DNA from: an uncultured Porphyromonas sp.
GTDB lineage: Bacteria > Bacteroidota > Bacteroidia > Bacteroidales > Porphyromonadaceae
Assembly (NCBI GenBank): GCA_902465775.1
Contig: CABQOJ010000041.1
Span: 1-8,828 of the forward strand
Reading direction: 5' to 3'
DNA: 8,828 nucleotides
A program made the translations under genes and the position numbers. Positions within the stretch are counted from its first letter, which is position 1. Each line of letters opens with the position of its first letter. Positions 1 through 5,333 of the stretch are shown piece by piece. The notes below the pieces were generated by a model. The model saw only the letters and a program-made list of their open reading frames with translations. It searched no databases and was not told the DNA's origin.

Positions 1-2
1 AG

Positions 3-314
3 AAGCTCATCAAGCTAGCTGACGGAGGCTTCAAGTACGCCTTCACAGTCACAGAGGCTACCACGATCAAGGCTACCTTCAAGCTCATTAATGCTATCGA
101 GCAGTTGGCAGAGAGCCAGATCGCAGTCTACGTGACCAACGGAGGTACACGCCTCGAGGTAGCTGGTGCTGCTGAGGGTGCAGAGGTACGCCTCCACGAC
201 TACACAGGTCAGCTGCTCCTCACGAGCACGGAGCATGCCCTTGACATCAGCGCACTACCTGCCGGTGGTTACATCGTTCTCGTCGGCAACTACACGACGC
301 GCATCGTCAAGTAA
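3..314 (+). CDS. 3' end of a secreted protein with a T9SS type A C-terminal sorting domain (partial)
   Basis: The reading frame is open from the first complete codon of the window and ends at TAA 312-314, so the start lies upstream. About 103 residues are visible. The first ~30 (KLADGGFKYAFTVTEATTIK, then ATFKL) resemble the end of a beta-strand-rich repeat of the InlB/Listeria-Bacteroides type, whose last strand often reads FTVTxxTTxxATF. The last ~65 match a T9SS type A sorting domain: RLEVAGAAEGAEVRLHDYTG (a V.vyD..G strand pair), then DISALPAGGYIV and a closing basic TTRIVK. Such domains direct export through the outer membrane by T9SS and are usually removed when the cargo is anchored or released. 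The cargo function cannot be read from this fragment. The gene ends before a strong terminator, so it is not co-transcribed with moxR. Confidence 0.87.
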   Translation, partial: KLIKLADGGFKYAFTVTEATTIKATFKLINAIEQLAESQIAVYVTNGGTRLEVAGAAEGAEVRLHDYTGQLLLTSTEHALDISALPAGGYIVLVGNYTTRIVK

Positions 315-356
315 GAAGATCGCGTCATCGTCAAGTAAGAAGATCGCGTCATCGTC
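303..356 (+). repeat. 24-bp direct tandem repeat spanning the stop codon of the T9SS cargo gene
   Basis: Two perfect 24-bp copies (303-326 and 327-350) are followed by the first 6 bases of a third (351-356). Each copy begins ATCGTCAAGTAAG, so it carries the last codons of the cargo gene (Ile-Val-Lys) and an in-frame TAA. As 24 is a multiple of 3, the second copy repeats the Ile-Val-Lys-stop ending in the same frame, downstream of the real stop. A simple duplication by slippage or unequal recombination explains it. Confidence 0.9.
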
Positions 357-413
357 CGCAAATGGACGCTAGTACGACGCTCCCGCTAGGGACGTAGTAC
401 AGTAAATCTTTCC

Positions 414-453
414 CGAGGGAGTATCGCCAGCAGAAGTGGTACTCCCTCGTTTT
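414..453 (+). terminator. Rho-independent terminator after the T9SS cargo gene
   Basis: The arms CGAGGGAGTA (414-423) and TACTCCCTCG (440-449) pair perfectly over 10 bp. The stem can extend inward by about four more pairs, two of them G-T wobbles (424-427 with 436-439), leaving a loop of about 8 nt. TTTTG follows directly at 450-454. The hairpin lies 100 nt after the stop codon and separates the cargo gene from the Bat locus. Confidence 0.85.
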
Positions 454-454
454 G

Positions 455-740
455 TGCCCCTCGCTCAGTACCCTCTCCTTCCAACCTCTAATCTTCTCTC
501 GGAGGAATTCCTCCAATAGCTCCCAGGAAAATCCCCATTTCCTCGGAGGAATGGAATAAAACTTCGGAAGAACGATCTGAAACTTCGGAAGAATCAAATG
601 ACAAGTCCGAGGAATCTCCCCGCACCTCCCTGCAAAATGAGAAACAGCCACGGGAGGAATCTTCGATTCCTCGGGGGCTATTCGTACAGGCATCGTTTGA
701 TTTTTGAGGGTTGTGGGGCGGGAAGAGCGTCCATTCGGAG
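455..740. other. Intergenic stretch without a convincing gene
   Basis: Neither strand has a frame that looks like a real protein here. A minus-strand frame of 114 codons (693 down to 349) runs through the terminator and the tandem repeat. Its only structured part is a 7-residue repeat (ILPKFQI, VLPKFYS, IPPRKWG) created by the 21-nt DNA repeat. A plus-strand frame through 492-707 reads Ser-Glu-Glu-rich heptads but has no start codon. The content is therefore best read as the repeat array at 497-672 plus upstream sequence of the moxR promoter. Confidence 0.6.
497..672. repeat. Degenerate array with 21-nt period, core (C/T)TCGGAGGAAT, bounded by inverted cores
   Basis: Core-like segments start at 497, 520 (diverged), 541, 562, 583, 604 and 649. 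The run 541/562/583/604 is spaced exactly 21 nt, with cores CCTCGGAGGAAT, CTTCGGAAGAAC, CTTCGGAAGAAT and AGTCCGAGGAAT; the sequence between cores varies. At the left edge, 501-514 is a perfect 14-bp palindrome, GGAGGAATTCCTCC. At the right edge, GAGGAAT (654-660) and ATTCCTC (666-672) form a perfect 7-bp stem around CTTCG. The array lies between a terminator and a promoter. Function is unknown; a mobile or regulatory repeat family or an array of protein-binding sites are possibilities. Confidence 0.6.
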
Positions 741-760
741 ATTATCGTTACTTTTGTAGC
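741..760 (+). promoter_or_regulatory. Bacteroidota-type promoter of the moxR-DUF58 unit
   Basis: TACTTTTG at 749-756 matches the Bacteroidota -7 consensus TAnnTTTG and ends 24 nt before the moxR ATG, which implies a leader of roughly 18 nt. No clear -33 TTG is seen at the usual distance. The flanking bases ATTATCG (741-747) and GTAGC (756-760) recur at the promoter of the second Bat unit (4303-4322), which raises confidence that this is functional. Confidence 0.65.
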
Positions 761-780
761 ATCTAAGCTAGAAGAAAACT

Positions 781-1770
781 ATGACGCAGGTATCAGATCT
801 AGAGAATCGTCAAGCATACATCACCCAGCAGAGTGGCTTCATACGCCAGCTACAGGAGGGGATGCACACAACGATCATCGGGCAGGAGCATCTTGTGGAG
901 TCGCTCTTGATCGGCTTGTTGGCAGATGGGCATATCCTCCTCGAGGGTGTGCCGGGACTCGCTAAGACGCTCGCTATCACGACGCTCGCTAAGCTCATCG
1001 ATGCAGACTATAGCCGCATACAGTTCACCCCAGACCTACTCCCAGCCGACCTCATCGGTACACTGATCTACAGTCAGCGCAGTGAGTCTTTTTCGGTCAA
1101 GAAGGGCCCTATCTTCGCTCACTTTGTCCTCGCTGATGAGATCAACCGTGCTCCAGCCAAGGTGCAGAGTGCGCTCCTCGAGGCGATGCAGGAGCGACAG
1201 GTGACGCTCGGTGAGGAGACCTATCCGCTGCCATCGCCTTTCCTAGTGATGGCGACGCAAAACCCCATTGAGCAGGAGGGTACCTACCGACTGCCCGAGG
1301 CGCAGGTAGACCGCTTCCTCCTCAAGGTGGTGCTGGACTACCCCTCGCATGAGGAGGAGATGAAGATCATTGAGATGAATCTGGCTAGCCAGCTACCCAC
1401 GGTAAAGCCTGTGACGACTGCCCAGCAGATCTTAGCAGCTCGTGAAGCGGTACAGCAGGTTTATCTGGATGAGAAGATCCTCCGCTACATCGTAGACTTG
1501 GTGATGGCAACACGACAGACGGAGAGCGTCCCAGCGCTACAAGGGATGATCGCTTATGGCGCTTCGCCACGTGCGTCGATCTCGCTAGCAGCTGCTGCAC
1601 GGGCATACGCCTTCATCGCTCAGAGAGCCTATGTGATCCCTGAGGATGTGCGTGCCGTGTGCCACGACGTGCTACGTCATCGTCTCGGCATGAGCTACGA
1701 GGCCGATGCCATTGGCATGAGTGCCGACAAAGCGATCGACGAGATTATCAACGTGGTGCCAGTACCCTAG
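781..1770 (+). CDS. moxR: MoxR-family AAA+ ATPase of the Bat locus
   Basis: The product is a 329-residue cytoplasmic ATPase, the usual length for MoxR proteins. Walker A is GVPGLAKT (56-63), Walker B is FVLADE (115-120) followed by INRAPAKVQSALLEAMQE, sensor 1 is ATQNP (158-162), and a conserved arginine lies in EAQVDRF (173-179). The C-terminal third is the helical lid, with SPRASISLAAAARA. MoxR ATPases act with vWA-domain partners as chaperone-like machines for complex assembly or metal insertion. The likely partners here are the DUF58, BatA and BatB proteins downstream. The ATG at 781 suits the promoter 25-32 nt upstream; no strong Shine-Dalgarno sequence is present, which is normal in this phylum. 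All nucleotide-binding motifs are intact. The family assignment is firm; the client is unknown. Confidence 0.96.
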   Translation: MTQVSDLENRQAYITQQSGFIRQLQEGMHTTIIGQEHLVESLLIGLLADGHILLEGVPGLAKTLAITTLAKLIDADYSRIQFTPDLLPADLIGTLIYSQRSESFSVKKGPIFAHFVLADEINRAPAKVQSALLEAMQERQVTLGEETYPLPSPFLVMATQNPIEQEGTYRLPEAQVDRFLLKVVLDYPSHEEEMKIIEMNLASQLPTVKPVTTAQQILAAREAVQQVYLDEKILRYIVDLVMATRQTESVPALQGMIAYGASPRASISLAAAARAYAFIAQRAYVIPEDVRAVCHDVLRHRLGMSYEADAIGMSADKAIDEIINVVPVP

Positions 1771-1772
1771 GG

Positions 1773-1821
1773 TCTAATCTCTAATCTCTAATCTCTAATC
1801 TCTAAGGTCTAAAGTCTCATG
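1773..1821 (+). repeat. 7-nt tandem repeat (TCTAATC) between moxR and the DUF58 gene
   Basis: Seven consecutive heptamers begin with TCT: TCTAATC four times (1773-1800), then TCTAAGG, TCTAAAG and TCTCATG (1801-1821). The last unit contains the ATG of the DUF58 gene. Since 7 is not a multiple of 3, successive TAA triplets fall in all three frames, so a ribosome reading past moxR in any frame would stop here. Copy number could vary by slippage without altering either protein, but it would change the spacing between the two genes. Confidence 0.9.
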
Positions 1822-2691
1822 CAAGATCTCTTGCGCAAGGTCAGGCGCATCGAAATCAAAGCTCGGGGCCTCAGCCAAAATATCTTGGCTGGGCAGTACC
1901 GCTCAGCCTTCAAGGGTCGAGGAATGGCTTTTAGCGAGGTGCGTGAGTACTACATAGGAGATGATGTGCGAGACATTGACTGGAACGTGACGGCACGCTA
2001 TGCGCAGCCACACGTCAAGGTCTTTGAGGAGGAGCGCGAACTGACGATTATGCTCCTCGTGGATGTCTCCCACAGTCTAGACTTTGGCTCTACGAGTGAG
2101 ACGAAGCGTGATCTGGTCGCAACGATTGCCGCAACGATCGCCTTCGCCTGCATACACAACAACGACCGCGTCGGGCTGATGCTCTACACCGACCGTGTGG
2201 AGCGCTACATTCCCGCAGGACAGGGCCGCAAGCATGTGCTACAGCTCATTCGCGAGATCCTGACCTACCGCCCCGAGCGTCACTCTACGCAGATCTCTTC
2301 TAGCCTAGAGATGCTCTCGCGAGTGGTCAAGAAGCGTTGCTCAGCCTTCATCGTGAGCGACTTTATCACCGACGAACCGACCCCTGCGGAGCGAGCTCTG
2401 ATCCAGCGCACGGCACGCAGACACGACTTGCTGGCGATACGCGTCGTGGACAGACGTGACTACGACCTCTCGGCTATGGGCTTGACACTCGTGCGTGACC
2501 TAGAGACGGGAGCAAGTCGCTACGTAGACACCTCGTCGGCACGCCTTTGTGAGCAGTACGCGACCAACTATACGACCTTTGCCACCGAGTGGGAGCGACT
2601 AATGCGTGAGTCGGGCATCGACCACGCCATCGCCGAAACCGGCGAAGACATCATCCCCGTCCTCTCGCAGCTCTTCCGCAAGCGCATCTAA
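1819..2691 (+). CDS. DUF58-domain protein with a vWA-like fold, MoxR partner
   Basis: The product has 290 residues, a typical length for the short soluble DUF58 proteins next to moxR. The DUF58 signature is complete: GRGMAFSEVREY (33-44), then GDDVRDIDWNVTAR (48-61), KVFEEERELT and the metal-site-like VDVSHS (81-86, with D82, S84 and S86 as DxSxS). No signal peptide or membrane segment is evident, so it is probably cytoplasmic. In many bacteria such genes directly follow moxR, and the pair feeds vWA proteins at the membrane. The ATG lies 49 nt after the moxR stop, inside the last unit of a 7-nt repeat, with only a weak AAGG upstream. The gene converges with fic, leaving 28 nt between the two stops and no strong terminator. 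Confidence 0.94.
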   Translation: MQDLLRKVRRIEIKARGLSQNILAGQYRSAFKGRGMAFSEVREYYIGDDVRDIDWNVTARYAQPHVKVFEEERELTIMLLVDVSHSLDFGSTSETKRDLVATIAATIAFACIHNNDRVGLMLYTDRVERYIPAGQGRKHVLQLIREILTYRPERHSTQISSSLEMLSRVVKKRCSAFIVSDFITDEPTPAERALIQRTARRHDLLAIRVVDRRDYDLSAMGLTLVRDLETGASRYVDTSSARLCEQYATNYTTFATEWERLMRESGIDHAIAETGEDIIPVLSQLFRKRI

Positions 2692-2719
2692 CGAAGCGAG
2701 AATAGGAAATTCCCTAAGC

Positions 2720-3889
2720 TTACAGCTCTGTTTCTGGTAAAAAGCCTTCAGCCGCAAGCATCTTAGTGACAGACGGCATTAAGAGTCGATTGGCCAGCGA
2801 GAGTACATACTTACGTCCGTTTTCCTCCTCAGGGGTTACGAGGGCATTGTCCATTAGCTCTCTAATCTTTCTAGAGATGGTACTCGGAGATTTACCCTGG
2901 AAGACCTCCTTCAAGTCCTTATTCATAACAACCTGCTTTCTAGCAACGATGGACAAGACCTCTGCCGTATCCTTATCTATTCGCCCGTTAGCCCAAGCAT
3001 CTTCGATGGCTGGTCGTAGAATCTTGTCCTGCAAGTACTCGTAGTTGCTCAGTCGATTCACTTTTTGCAATTCGTTGCGCAGTCCCGACAAGACATAGGT
3101 ACACCATCCTTCTAGGCCTTCGTAGGTCCCCTTGTCTGCTTCGCTTAGGTAGTGGTAGTATTGGTCTCTGTTGGAGCAAAAGATAGCTGTGGGGTTGATA
3201 ATCCTACCTGCTATGTCAACTCGAAATCCTGCTCGTAAGAGCATCACATAAGTAAACAGGCGCACGGTGCGGCCATTACCATTACCAAAGGGGTGTATCC
3301 AGACAAACCGATGGTGTGCTTGCGCTATCTTGATTAGGTCAAACTGAAGACTATCCCTGCGATTGACAAACTCCATCAAGTCTGCCATCAAATAAGGCAC
3401 ACGATATGCCTCTGGAGGCGTGTGAGAGGAGCCACTGATACGCACAGAATGCTCTCTATACGCACCTGCATGACTATCCCCCTCGCCTCCAGCGCCAGAA
3501 GACAAGCCCCGAACGACCATAGCATGTAGCTCTCGTATTAGCACCTCGTCAATAGGTCTAGACGCACAGTGCTTCTCAATAAAGAGTAGAGCCTCTTCAA
3601 TATTCTTTATCTCCTTGAAGTCCTCTGCCTCCCGCTGTGTATGCCCGCCGTCAGGCTGCATCTCCAGATAGGCTGCGACTGTCGTATTATTACCTTCGAT
3701 CCTTGCTGATCCAACACTCTCCAGCACGTGAAAGAGCCTTTTGAGTTGCAAGAACACAATCGGGTGAGTCGTTGAGGATATCTGTAGCTGGCGCAAGTGT
3801 TCCAACTCCAAGATCAACGTCAGCAACTCACTATCAAATCTCGGCTCAAATAGCCGAAGTTTATCTTCTCTCTCACTCATAATAAACAT
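2720..3889 (-). CDS. Fic-domain protein (likely AMP transferase) with C-terminal winged-helix region
   Basis: The product has 389 residues from the ATG at 3889, or 386 from the in-frame ATG at 3880. Fic enzymes usually transfer AMP from ATP to a hydroxyl side chain of a target protein. The catalytic motif HPFGNGNGRTVR (199-210) is complete and fits HPFxxGNGRxxR. A class II inhibitory motif, SARIEG (61-66, fitting (S/T)xxxE(G/N)), precedes it, so the enzyme is expected to be autoinhibited. Residues ~305-365 (DTAEVLSIVARKQ, SPSTISRKIRELMDNALV) look like a winged-helix DNA-binding domain, which suggests autoregulation. Hand-counted lines of the gene give 43-48% GC against about 58-63% in the Bat genes, consistent with a later arrival. 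It lies antisense between the two Bat units. Its target is unknown and no toxin-antitoxin partner is seen. Confidence 0.93.
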   Translation of the reverse strand: MFIMSEREDKLRLFEPRFDSELLTLILELEHLRQLQISSTTHPIVFLQLKRLFHVLESVGSARIEGNNTTVAAYLEMQPDGGHTQREAEDFKEIKNIEEALLFIEKHCASRPIDEVLIRELHAMVVRGLSSGAGGEGDSHAGAYREHSVRISGSSHTPPEAYRVPYLMADLMEFVNRRDSLQFDLIKIAQAHHRFVWIHPFGNGNGRTVRLFTYVMLLRAGFRVDIAGRIINPTAIFCSNRDQYYHYLSEADKGTYEGLEGWCTYVLSGLRNELQKVNRLSNYEYLQDKILRPAIEDAWANGRIDKDTAEVLSIVARKQVVMNKDLKEVFQGKSPSTISRKIRELMDNALVTPEEENGRKYVLSLANRLLMPSVTKMLAAEGFLPETEL

Positions 3890-3890
3890 T

Positions 3891-3930
3891 TGTCATCTGC
3901 AAAGGTATACATCTATCATGACATCTGCAA
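3891..3930 (-). promoter_or_regulatory. fic promoter embedded in a 12-bp direct repeat (candidate operator)
   Basis: Read on the minus strand, TTG at 3930-3928 is followed after 20 nt by TACCTTTG (3907-3900), a good -33/-7 pair for Bacteroidota. The elements begin inside two copies of TTGCAGATG(T/A)CA (3930-3919 and 3902-3891; 11 of 12 identical, 28 nt apart). A looser third copy, TTGCAAGATGTC, lies at 3985-3974. The box ends only 10 nt before the first ATG (3889), so the leader would be very short; the second ATG at 3880 may be the better start. A DNA-binding protein on the repeats would cover the promoter. Confidence 0.6.
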
Positions 3931-4039
3931 TAGCTTCTATATATCAGCGAGATACAAAAAGTTGATTTGAACAGACATCTTGCAATTCGTCCCAACAAAC
4001 ATCTCTCATCTCGGTGAGACGATTACCCATAAGTTTCAC

Positions 4040-4063
4040 GGGGGGGGGGAGGGGAGTTGCGGG
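4040..4063 (+). other. Homopolymeric G tract and potential G-quadruplex
   Basis: Ten consecutive G (4040-4049) are followed by A, GGGG (4051-4054), AGTTGC and GGG (4061-4063). Splitting the ten-base run in two gives four G runs of at least three with loops of 1-6 nt, which fits the usual G-quadruplex pattern. Tracts this long are also prone to slippage. It lies between the divergent fic and second Bat units, about 250 nt upstream of the latter's promoter. Confidence 0.7.
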
Positions 4064-4156
4064 ATTTGTCGCTCTTCCTTAGGGGCCGTTGAGACGCTTG
4101 TTGATTACAGAGCGATGTTGGATGCACTAGAGTTCCGTCTCAAAGGCCACTCTTAT

Positions 4157-4164
4157 TACCTTTG
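4157..4164 (+). promoter_or_regulatory. Possible additional -7 promoter box
   Basis: TACCTTTG within TTATTACCTTTGCAAC matches TAnnTTTG and is followed by a purine-containing start region typical of Bacteroidota promoters. It points toward the second Bat unit, about 220 nt upstream of its first ATG. No TTG lies at the usual -33 distance, so this could be a distal promoter, the start of a small RNA, or chance. Confidence 0.35.
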
Positions 4165-4302
4165 CAACGTCTTAGCTCTAGAACAAGGCACAACGGCAAT
4201 CATTTGTACTAGATGTATACTGAATGTCAGAGTCCGAGATGCTCTCTGAAAGTTGCTTCACCGTAAAACTTGGATCAGGGCTTAATTACCTCCTATTCGT
4301 GA

Positions 4303-4322
4303 ATTATCGGTACTTTTGTGGC
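4303..4322 (+). promoter_or_regulatory. Promoter of the second Bat unit, near-copy of the moxR promoter
   Basis: TACTTTTG (4311-4318) matches TAnnTTTG. The whole 20-nt segment is identical to 741-760 at 18 positions, with consensus ATTATCGKTACTTTTGTRGC. A start at about 4325 would give a leader of about 58 nt before the ATG at 4383. No clear -33 TTG is seen. Confidence 0.65.
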
Positions 4323-4331
4323 GTTGTACGG

Positions 4332-4366
4332 TCTAGAGGCACATAGTCATCGGGTGCCAGTCTAGA
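4332..4366 (+). promoter_or_regulatory. Stem-loop in the leader of the second Bat unit
   Basis: TCTAGAGGCAC (4332-4342) pairs with GTGCC (4354-4358) and TCTAGA (4361-4366), giving 11 bp with a 2-nt bulge (AG, 4359-4360) and an 11-nt loop. It would begin a few nucleotides after the predicted transcript start and end 16 nt before the ATG at 4383. No T run follows, so it is not a terminator. It may stabilise the mRNA or control its translation. Confidence 0.5.
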
Positions 4367-4382
4367 TGCTTGAGTCTAACCT

Positions 4383-5333
4383 ATGCGATATCGTCTACTA
4401 CTATATATACTACTGATCTGTGGCGGCGGAGGTCTATGGAGCTTCGCAGCGGCGCAGGATATTGCGATCACGACGGAGCTGACACCCTCGACGATTCAGA
4501 TCGGCGAGTATGCTCAGATCAAGATGACTATCCGCACGAATGACCTGGACAACACGCTCCTCGTGATCCCGCAGGAGGAGCAGATGGGACAGGCGGAGAT
4601 GATCGCCTTTGAGGTGCTAGACACCATACCGCTCCAAGGGACCGAGGTGCAGCTGAACGCGTTGATGACCATCACCTCGTTTGCCGAGGGAATGGCGGAG
4701 CTACCCGCTTTTGGCTTGACAGTAGGCGGTAAGAGCTACTTTTCCAAGCCCCTTTATCTCAAGGTGACTATGCCCGAGGTGGACACGACACAGCCGCTCA
4801 AGTACAACCCGATCAAAGCCCCTGTTTCGGTCTCACTACGCTGGTGGGAGTACATCCTCCTCGTCCTCATGAACCCAATTACGTGGGTGGTGCTGGGCAT
4901 CGTCGCAGTAGTGCTCTTCATCTTGTGGTACCGACACTACAAGCGCATATGCCCCGAGCCGGAGGTGGTCGTGGTACCGTTGACCGCTTTGGAGACTTTC
5001 GACCAAACGCTCGCCACGCTGCGTGCGTTACCCTTTGATCAGCAAGAGGAGCAGATAGCTTACTACGATGGCTTGATCACTGCCTTGCGAAGCTATCTGA
5101 CCGAAGGCTTAGACTTGGAGATAGACGAATTGACCGCTCGCGAACTAGCCCAGCTACTCCAAAAGGCTCCCTACAATGTAGCTCCGAATGCGCTAGCGCA
5201 GTGGATAGTCCACTCGGAGTGGGTGCGCTTTGCCGACACCTGGGCGGAGCATGCCTGGCAAGACGAAGATGCGACCACCATCTACGAGGTAGTACATCAA
5301 CTAGCTAGCAGAAAGGAGGGTAAGTCGCTATGA
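4383..5333 (+). CDS. BatD-like/DUF4381-like membrane protein, first gene of the second Bat unit
   Basis: The product has 316 residues. An N-terminal signal segment (1-24, ending FAAAQ) is followed by a predicted beta-rich periplasmic domain (~25-145, with TPSTIQIGEYAQIKMTIRTN), which resembles the start of BatD-type repeats. A single membrane segment follows (~157-183, ending before RHYKR), then a helical cytoplasmic domain (~200-316, with LRSYLTEGLDLEIDELTARE and WVRFADTW) resembling DUF4381 proteins of MoxR/vWA operons. A gene of this design commonly sits just before batA in Bacteroidota. It probably links envelope-side recognition to the MoxR module. Its TGA overlaps the batA ATG by 4 nt. 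The family link is from pattern recognition; the exact role is unknown. Confidence 0.85.
   Translation: MRYRLLLYILLICGGGGLWSFAAAQDIAITTELTPSTIQIGEYAQIKMTIRTNDLDNTLLVIPQEEQMGQAEMIAFEVLDTIPLQGTEVQLNALMTITSFAEGMAELPAFGLTVGGKSYFSKPLYLKVTMPEVDTTQPLKYNPIKAPVSVSLRWWEYILLVLMNPITWVVLGIVAVVLFILWYRHYKRICPEPEVVVVPLTALETFDQTLATLRALPFDQQEEQIAYYDGLITALRSYLTEGLDLEIDELTARELAQLLQKAPYNVAPNALAQWIVHSEWVRFADTWAEHAWQDEDATTIYEVVHQLASRKEGKSL
5312..5320 (+). promoter_or_regulatory. Strong Shine-Dalgarno sequence before batA
   Basis: AAAGGAGGG ends 9 nt before the batA ATG at 5330 and lies inside the end of the preceding gene. It is the only near-perfect anti-16S match before any gene here, and the phylum generally lacks such sites. 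It supports the ATG at 5330 and suggests batA is translated strongly in addition to coupling. Confidence 0.6.

Larger units (their letters stand above)
3931..4302. other. Intergenic stretch, no confident gene; weak 89-codon frame at 3980-4249
   Basis: A plus-strand frame from a TTG at 3980 to TGA at 4249 could encode 89 residues, some of them cysteines (SCGICRSS, CTRC). It has no recognisable domain, no ATG start and no visible ribosome binding site, and it runs through a 10-G tract and a promoter-like box, so I do not call it a gene. No tRNA or other RNA gene was recognised. The stretch contains the G-rich segment at 4040-4063 and a possible promoter box at 4157-4164. Confidence 0.55.

Noticed and set aside
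497..672. CRISPR array
   Set aside because: The units are about 12 nt, degenerate and 21 nt apart. There are no 25-40-nt identical repeats with unique spacers and no cas genes.
349..693. Minus-strand frame of 114 codons with LPKF-type heptads
   Set aside because: It runs across the rho-independent terminator and into the 24-bp repeat. Its repeated peptide is explained by the 21-nt DNA array, and no domain or ribosome binding site is visible.
492..707. Plus-strand Ser-Glu-Glu-rich open frame
   Set aside because: It has no start codon, and its composition is a by-product of the repeat array.
2694..2721. Possible bidirectional terminator between the DUF58 gene and fic (AAGC...GCTT with inner TAGG...CCTA)
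   Set aside because: The stem is two separate 4-bp pairings with uneven bulges and has no T run, so it is too weak to call.
4228..4249. Small inverted repeat CAGAG...CTCTG in the intergenic stretch
   Set aside because: There are only 5 pairs around a long loop and no T run, which is expected by chance.
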